Part shown: positions 63,569 to 64,000 of the stretch, one piece after another | Layout: each line of letters begins with the position of its first letter | Numbering within the stretch: the first letter of the stretch is position 1 | NCBI RefSeq assembly: GCF_003751625.1 | Contig: NZ_RJUL01000005.1 | Location: forward strand, 186,001 to 250,000 | Source of the DNA: Gallaecimonas pentaromativorans | Lineage (GTDB): Bacteria > Pseudomonadota > Gammaproteobacteria > Enterobacterales > Gallaecimonadaceae | Length of the DNA stretch: 64,000 bases | Direction: 5' to 3' | Translations under genes and position numbers: made by a program | The notes under the pieces: model-generated | Seen by the model: the letters and a program-made list of their open reading frames with translations, nothing else | Told to the model about the DNA's origin: nothing | Database searches by the model: none

Positions 63569-63670
63569 ACCGCCAATTTGCCAAAAGCTCGGTAAAACGC
63601 ATCGTTTTGATGCTCAGCTCCGATGGTAAGTTACTGATTTCTCTCAGTTACTAACTCTATGGAGGTTGTC

Positions 63671-64000
63671 TTGAGTCAGCCAGCGCTCTTGGTCCTTGAA
63701 GACGGGACCGTCTTCCAGGGCACGGCCATTGGGGCCACTGGAAAAGCGGTCGGCGAAGTAGTTTTTAATACTTCAATGACGGGTTACCAGGAAATTCTTA
63801 CTGATCCCTCGTATTCCCAACAAATTGTTACCCTGACCTACCCCCATATCGGCAACACCGGTACCAATACCGAAGACGAAGAAGCCGATAAAATCTGGGC
63901 TACTGGCCTTGTGATCCGCGATCTTCCCCTTGTCGCTTCCAACTTCCGTAATCAGGCTTCTCTTTCTGATTACCTCAAAGCCCGCAATATCGTTGCCATC
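63671..64000 (+). CDS. carA: Carbamoyl-phosphate synthase small subunit (partial, N-terminal)
   Basis: First 110 codons, cut by the window end. TTG start at 63671 behind GGAGG. The protein begins [20 protein letters not shown] and continues with [20 protein letters not shown] and [14 protein letters not shown], diagnostic for CarA, the glutamine-hydrolysing subunit feeding arginine and pyrimidine synthesis. In relatives it directly follows dapB. Confidence 0.96.
   Translation, partial: MSQPALLVLEDGTVFQGTAIGATGKAVGEVVFNTSMTGYQEILTDPSYSQQIVTLTYPHIGNTGTNTEDEEADKIWATGLVIRDLPLVASNFRNQASLSDYLKARNIVAI

Larger units (their letters stand above)
63352..63670. other. Intergenic region upstream of carA
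   Basis: 319 bp. Begins with the terminator of the amylase locus; the rest is AT-rich carA control region. A partial ArgR-like half site TGAAT at 63416-63420 and ATGCA at 63446-63450 are weak. A hairpin ACTGA-TTTCTC-TCAGT lies just before the ribosome site. No small gene is evident. Confidence 0.5.

Overview
The window is about 64 kb of fairly GC-rich, densely coding gammaproteobacterial chromosome. Gene order (smpB/ratA-rnfH/bamE-recN-nadK/grpE-dnaK-dnaJ, then dapB and carA), the lateral-type flagellar cluster and the Xanthomonas/Caulobacter-style TonB receptor fit the broad Alteromonadales/Aeromonadales/Gallaecimonas neighbourhood. The genus cannot be proven from the sequence alone. No tRNA, rRNA, CRISPR array, insertion sequence, integrase or phage gene was seen.

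Region 1 (1-22643) is most of a lateral-type flagellar system: the end of probable fliG, fliHIJ, flgAMN on the opposite strand, flgBCDEFGHIJKL, an unrecognised gene coupled to flgL, two tandem flagellins, fliDS, then fliTKL-lafS(sigma28)-motAB and a small three-helix membrane protein. A two-tier regulatory cascade can be read from the DNA. Sigma54-type -24/-12 promoters precede flgB and the fliT-lafS-motAB operon. Each is preceded by a near-identical inverted repeat (GCGGAAGT...GCTTCCGC) about 90-96 bp upstream of the predicted start, a candidate binding site for a LafK-type activator. A second motif (T..A.TTT or TAAA, 11 bp, then [C/G]GTCGTTT) precedes flgM, both flagellins and the unknown membrane-protein gene, and probably marks LafS (sigma28) promoters.

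Region 2 (22646-31102) is conserved housekeeping: SmpB, RatA, RnfH, BamE, RecN (two LexA boxes), NAD kinase, GrpE and DnaK (each with a sigma32 promoter), and DnaJ.

Region 3 (31103-49716) is accessory DNA between dnaJ and dapB, which are neighbours in many relatives. It carries DoxX, a GNAT acetyltransferase, an M48 lipoprotein protease, a small secreted protein, a pectate lyase with a Gly/Asp-rich linker, a CDF metal transporter, a GalP/AraE-type sugar symporter, phosphatidylserine synthase next to CDP-diacylglycerol pyrophosphatase, a YafY/WYL regulator with a VOC protein, a PilJ-GGDEF(degenerate)-EAL protein, an NhaC-family transporter with MetJ-like boxes (probable methionine transporter), and an RND efflux pump with a 33-bp operator-like repeat.

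Region 4 (49713-64000) starts with dapB, translationally coupled to the RND pump gene. A maltodextrin utilisation locus follows: TonB receptor, tryptophan-halogenase-like protein, GH97, GH13, GH31 and GH13, with two LacI-type operators of the form TGAATACGTWTGCA. The window ends in the first third of carA. The locus separates dapB from carA, which are usually adjacent.
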